DNA of 64,000 nt from Callaeas wilsoni (Eukaryota > Chordata > Aves > Passeriformes > Callaeidae): contig VWPU01012722.1 of the NCBI GenBank assembly GCA_013398955.1, forward strand, positions 1-64,000, given 5' to 3'. The position numbers were made by a program, and so were the translations under genes. Below, in pieces: positions 60,841 to 64,000 of the stretch; the first letter of the stretch is position 1, and every line of letters begins with the position of its first letter. Under the pieces are notes generated by a model. It ran no database searches and was not told the origin of the DNA. It saw only the letters and a program-made list of their open reading frames with translations.

Positions 60841-63800
60841 TAAACTGGTGTAAGGCTGGGAGAGCTTATCCAAATCCCATCCATCCCAATCTAGACTAAA
60901 GGATACTCGTAATAATAACAACCTCATTTTCATACCATAAAATCACCTCACAAGGAAAATTTCAGTCACGGAAAACTAAGAGGCTCCAATAAACATAAGA
61001 ATAATTTTCAGATAGTAACTGATGTCCAGCTTGGGTTATTTATCAATTAGTTAGAGGAGCCTACTGGCAAAAAACCCCCACATATCTTCCTAACTTGCAA
61101 GTGGCTTTGGCATAGAAATTTTCCAAACCTCAAAATATTTGTTTGCCTTAGTCACTTGAAGGAAAAAGCCTGATCTGTAGAGGACAAGATCAACCTTATC
61201 CATCTTATTATTTAGCAATTAGGCAGAAATCCTTATAGTCAGAGACTGACTTTTGGGAATCTGTATCTGCTCGCACCTGATGAGTAGAATCAAAATTACC
61301 AGCTTTGGAAGCTTCTTAGTCCAAATAAAATAGGGAAATTCACTGACACATCACCACCACAACCCCTTACAAACCATGGTGCCTGCTTTTACCCCTGAAA
61401 TGATATGTAAAAACACCAAACTGGAAAGCCTGCCCCGCTGGAAAGCTGAGACATGGGGCAGGTCGAGCAGAGTACTTTTCCTCCTGATGGATGTTCAACA
61501 AAACCTTGGCAGTGAAAAGACCCTGGATCACATCTTGGTCCTAAGGTGAAGTTTAATTTCTCAGTTGCTGTTCCTTTTATAATTTATAATGCTACACAAA
61601 ACAGTGATGAAGAGGGTCTCGTTGCATTTCTTCACATGAGAAGGATGCAAAGGCAGGGATCTAAAGACAAGCTAAACTGCAGAGGTGATTTTATGTTTAT
61701 CAAACTTATCTGATTTTTCTGTAATGCAATTCATACCACAGTACAATATAAAATGTGCTAAGGCAGCCTCCAAAGCCAAAATCCCTCATCTGAAATAGTT
61801 AGATTAGAGATCTGTTTTGGTCATTAATTTAGCTTTCATTGTAGGTCTCTCCAGCTTTTAACAATGTTCTGTGGACTCTTTTAGGCCGTCAAAAAGACAC
61901 TTACAACAGGCTTCACAGTGAACTGATAGGAGTCCACTGCAATGCAGTCATCTCTGCAGAGCAGTGAAGAGAAGCAACACATGGCATTTTGCACAGCTGA
62001 GTAGCAAAAAGTACTCCTCAAGGGCATCAGGGCAACCTCAGCTCTCAAACTACTGTAGGACCTCATTGTGCACAGAGGGTGAAAAAAATGATAGCAAAGC
62101 TGCCACTGGTTTAAGACAAAGAAAAAACTCGGCCAACAACAGATCCATGCCATCTAAAAATCTTACAGCACAAATCATATATTATCTGTATAACAAGAAT
62201 GAAGACCTAATCCGATTTTGCTACAAGCTGCGCCTATGTTTCCAGCTAATCAAAATATTTCTAAGCCGGTCCTTAGATGTTAATATAATTTCTGCTGAAA
62301 AACACAGTGATTGCTCTGTTTTTGTAATACATTCATCCCAAGGTTCGTTTGTCCATCTGTTAAGTACTTGCATATGTTTGTTTTAGGGGATCATGTGTAT
62401 GTGTGTAGGTGACGGGAGAATTTCTACTGGTAGTTTTATTGCAGTTGAAACAGATAAACATATTTTCCTTAAAACCCTAGGCATGATTTATCACAAAGAT
62501 TGTTTTGTTTACTAATGAATCCTCATAATGGCAGGGCTTGATGCTCATATTTTCCTTTTTTTCAGACATAGGAAGGTCTAATTTAATTGCTGCAACTATC
62601 TAAGTCAAAGTTTGTAGTAATGGATAAAAATAATAAGGTGATGAGTTACTACATATTCATGAACTCTTAGTCCTGTGAACCAGTTAATAGTATCTTACCA
62701 ACCTTGATAAAATTGATTAGAAGAAAAAAAAATAAGCACAGAATTTACTCTGGTTTGTGAATATTCTTACAAAGAAATCCAGTTCACGGGACAGCAACCA
62801 CATACTAAAACAAAACAGTGATTCCAGGCTGACCTTAGTTTTCCCCAACTAAGTCCCATGAAGGCTTTGGGGACACGTGCATGAATAGGTGAGCATAGTA
62901 CTGAGGAGAGGAAGGGAAGGAGATCTGTCTGTTCAAGCATAAGGAAAGGTCCTTGCTGCCCAGGAGGCAGCAGGAAAGCTCTTCTCAGTCTTGAAGCCAA
63001 TAGGATAGCTGCCACTAGAGAGATTGAAACAACTGTGGGAAGACAGTGGAAGGATGTGTCTGGCACAGATGACCACATTCTGGTTTTGAAGTTATTCTTC
63101 TTGCATGGGAAACTTTGTGCAATTTCAAGGGAAAACTCAGACCCTATAATATTGAGAACCACTTAGTAGCTACACACTTGTGCCAGCAGATGAGAAACTC
63201 ATTCCTCCCTGTGCCTTGGGAAGAACTGCCTGAGTAAGTTCTCCAACTGTGCAGTCTGGCTTGCCATAGACACAGCTCTAGCTCTGCAGGGAGAGGATTC
63301 GATAAACTTTCCCGTGAAAAAAAACAGGGAGCTTCGCAGGAAATCAAGAAAATGATCGGGAGTTTGGGAGTTTAATGGATGAAGCAGGAGTGGTCCTCTC
63401 CCCCTGGCAAGCAGAGGAAAGGAAGGGAGGGCAGGGAAGCTCTGTGATCCTCTCAGCAGAGCAGTGAATCTAAACTAACAAGCAAAGAAAAAATTCAATG
63501 AAAACACGTGCTGGTGCCTGCATCATTATTGTCCTAAGCTACCTCATGCTTTGCCAAAAACCCTTTGCCCTCATCTCCAGGAGCTTTGTTCACACAGATA
63601 GAGTATAAATAAAATTCCTGGATAGACAAATATCCACATTGTCCTCGGGTGACTTTTAAAATATGTCTTTTGTACAAAGAAACTAACATTTTTTAAAGCT
63701 TTTTGGACCCATTCCTTCTGCAAACATAGAATACCTACGATGCTTTGTAGTACAGTTAGCTTGGTTAATGTTTTTTCATAAGGAATTCTAGCAGGAACCA

Positions 63801-64000
63801 CCATTACAGAAGGAACTTAGTTCTTTGAACTGCTCTAAATAATATAAGTTTCACTTTCATCCCAAGAAGTGTTAAGGATGCACAAAAACACACAGGGAAT
63901 TTTGTGCTAGCACCACTGATTATATTACTTTCAAAAGAGAAATAAAATCTTACCCTGAAGCTCAGAATTATTAGAGTGAACAGCCAGAATCTATTATACT

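Larger units (their letters stand above)
57790..64000. other. Unique DNA, no gene seen
   Basis: No gene or transposon recognised. Features seen are a run of nine G followed by a GA tract (58747-58795), an alternating ATACATGCGCGTGTG-type tract (59221-59243), a TATATA tract (59515-59535) and the candidate element at 60690-60840. Open frames are at most 146 codons and have no known domains. Confidence 0.6.

Overview
The window looks like vertebrate, almost certainly avian, nuclear DNA. Three 3'-end fragments of CR1 LINE retrotransposons, with the avian-type tail that ends in ATTCTATG-like octamers, are the only transposons I can name with confidence. There are no Alu, L1 or other mammalian repeats, interspersed-repeat density is low, and the DNA is AT-rich and CpG-poor, as expected for a bird intergenic region or a very long intron. 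I found no protein-coding gene, no recognisable coding exon, no tRNA or rRNA, and no CRISPR, operon or other prokaryotic feature. The open reading frames present are short. They are explained by chance, by CR1 remnants, or by low-complexity repeats read as protein.

Layout. 1-9600 is unique sequence with two CpG-enriched patches (about 1550-1930 and 3121-3840) and one homeodomain-site-rich stretch (2551-2960). 9601-23150 holds three further stretches that resemble conserved regulatory elements (about 9610-9960, 14040-14300, 18460-18710), a perfect 24-bp palindrome at 16703-16726, a purine-rich block (19081-19340) and an AT-rich alternating tract (21670-21704). A CR1 tail lies at 23153-23464. 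23465-31540 is unique apart from an A/C-rich low-complexity tract (26103-26238). A longer, decayed CR1 with part of its reverse transcriptase lies at 31555-32595. 32596-50544 contains a CA/CG Z-DNA-type tract (35111-35145), a G-rich degenerate minisatellite (35477-35563), a perfect (GGGAA)22 array (39746-39855) and a TTCC array with 24-bp higher-order periodicity (48283-48357). A third CR1 tail lies at 50545-50803. The remainder is unique, apart from a decayed minisatellite of about 41 bp at 57583-57789 and two more candidate regulatory stretches (54085-54200, 60690-60840).

No genes can be shown to act together here. The most plausible role is a gene desert or large intron carrying long-range regulatory elements. 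That is inference: without alignment to other genomes, conservation cannot be shown from one sequence. The most noteworthy structures are the 24-bp palindrome, the uninterrupted G-quadruplex-capable GGGAA array, the undescribed ~41-bp degenerate repeat and the Z-DNA-prone tract. I see no evidence for a novel multi-gene system.
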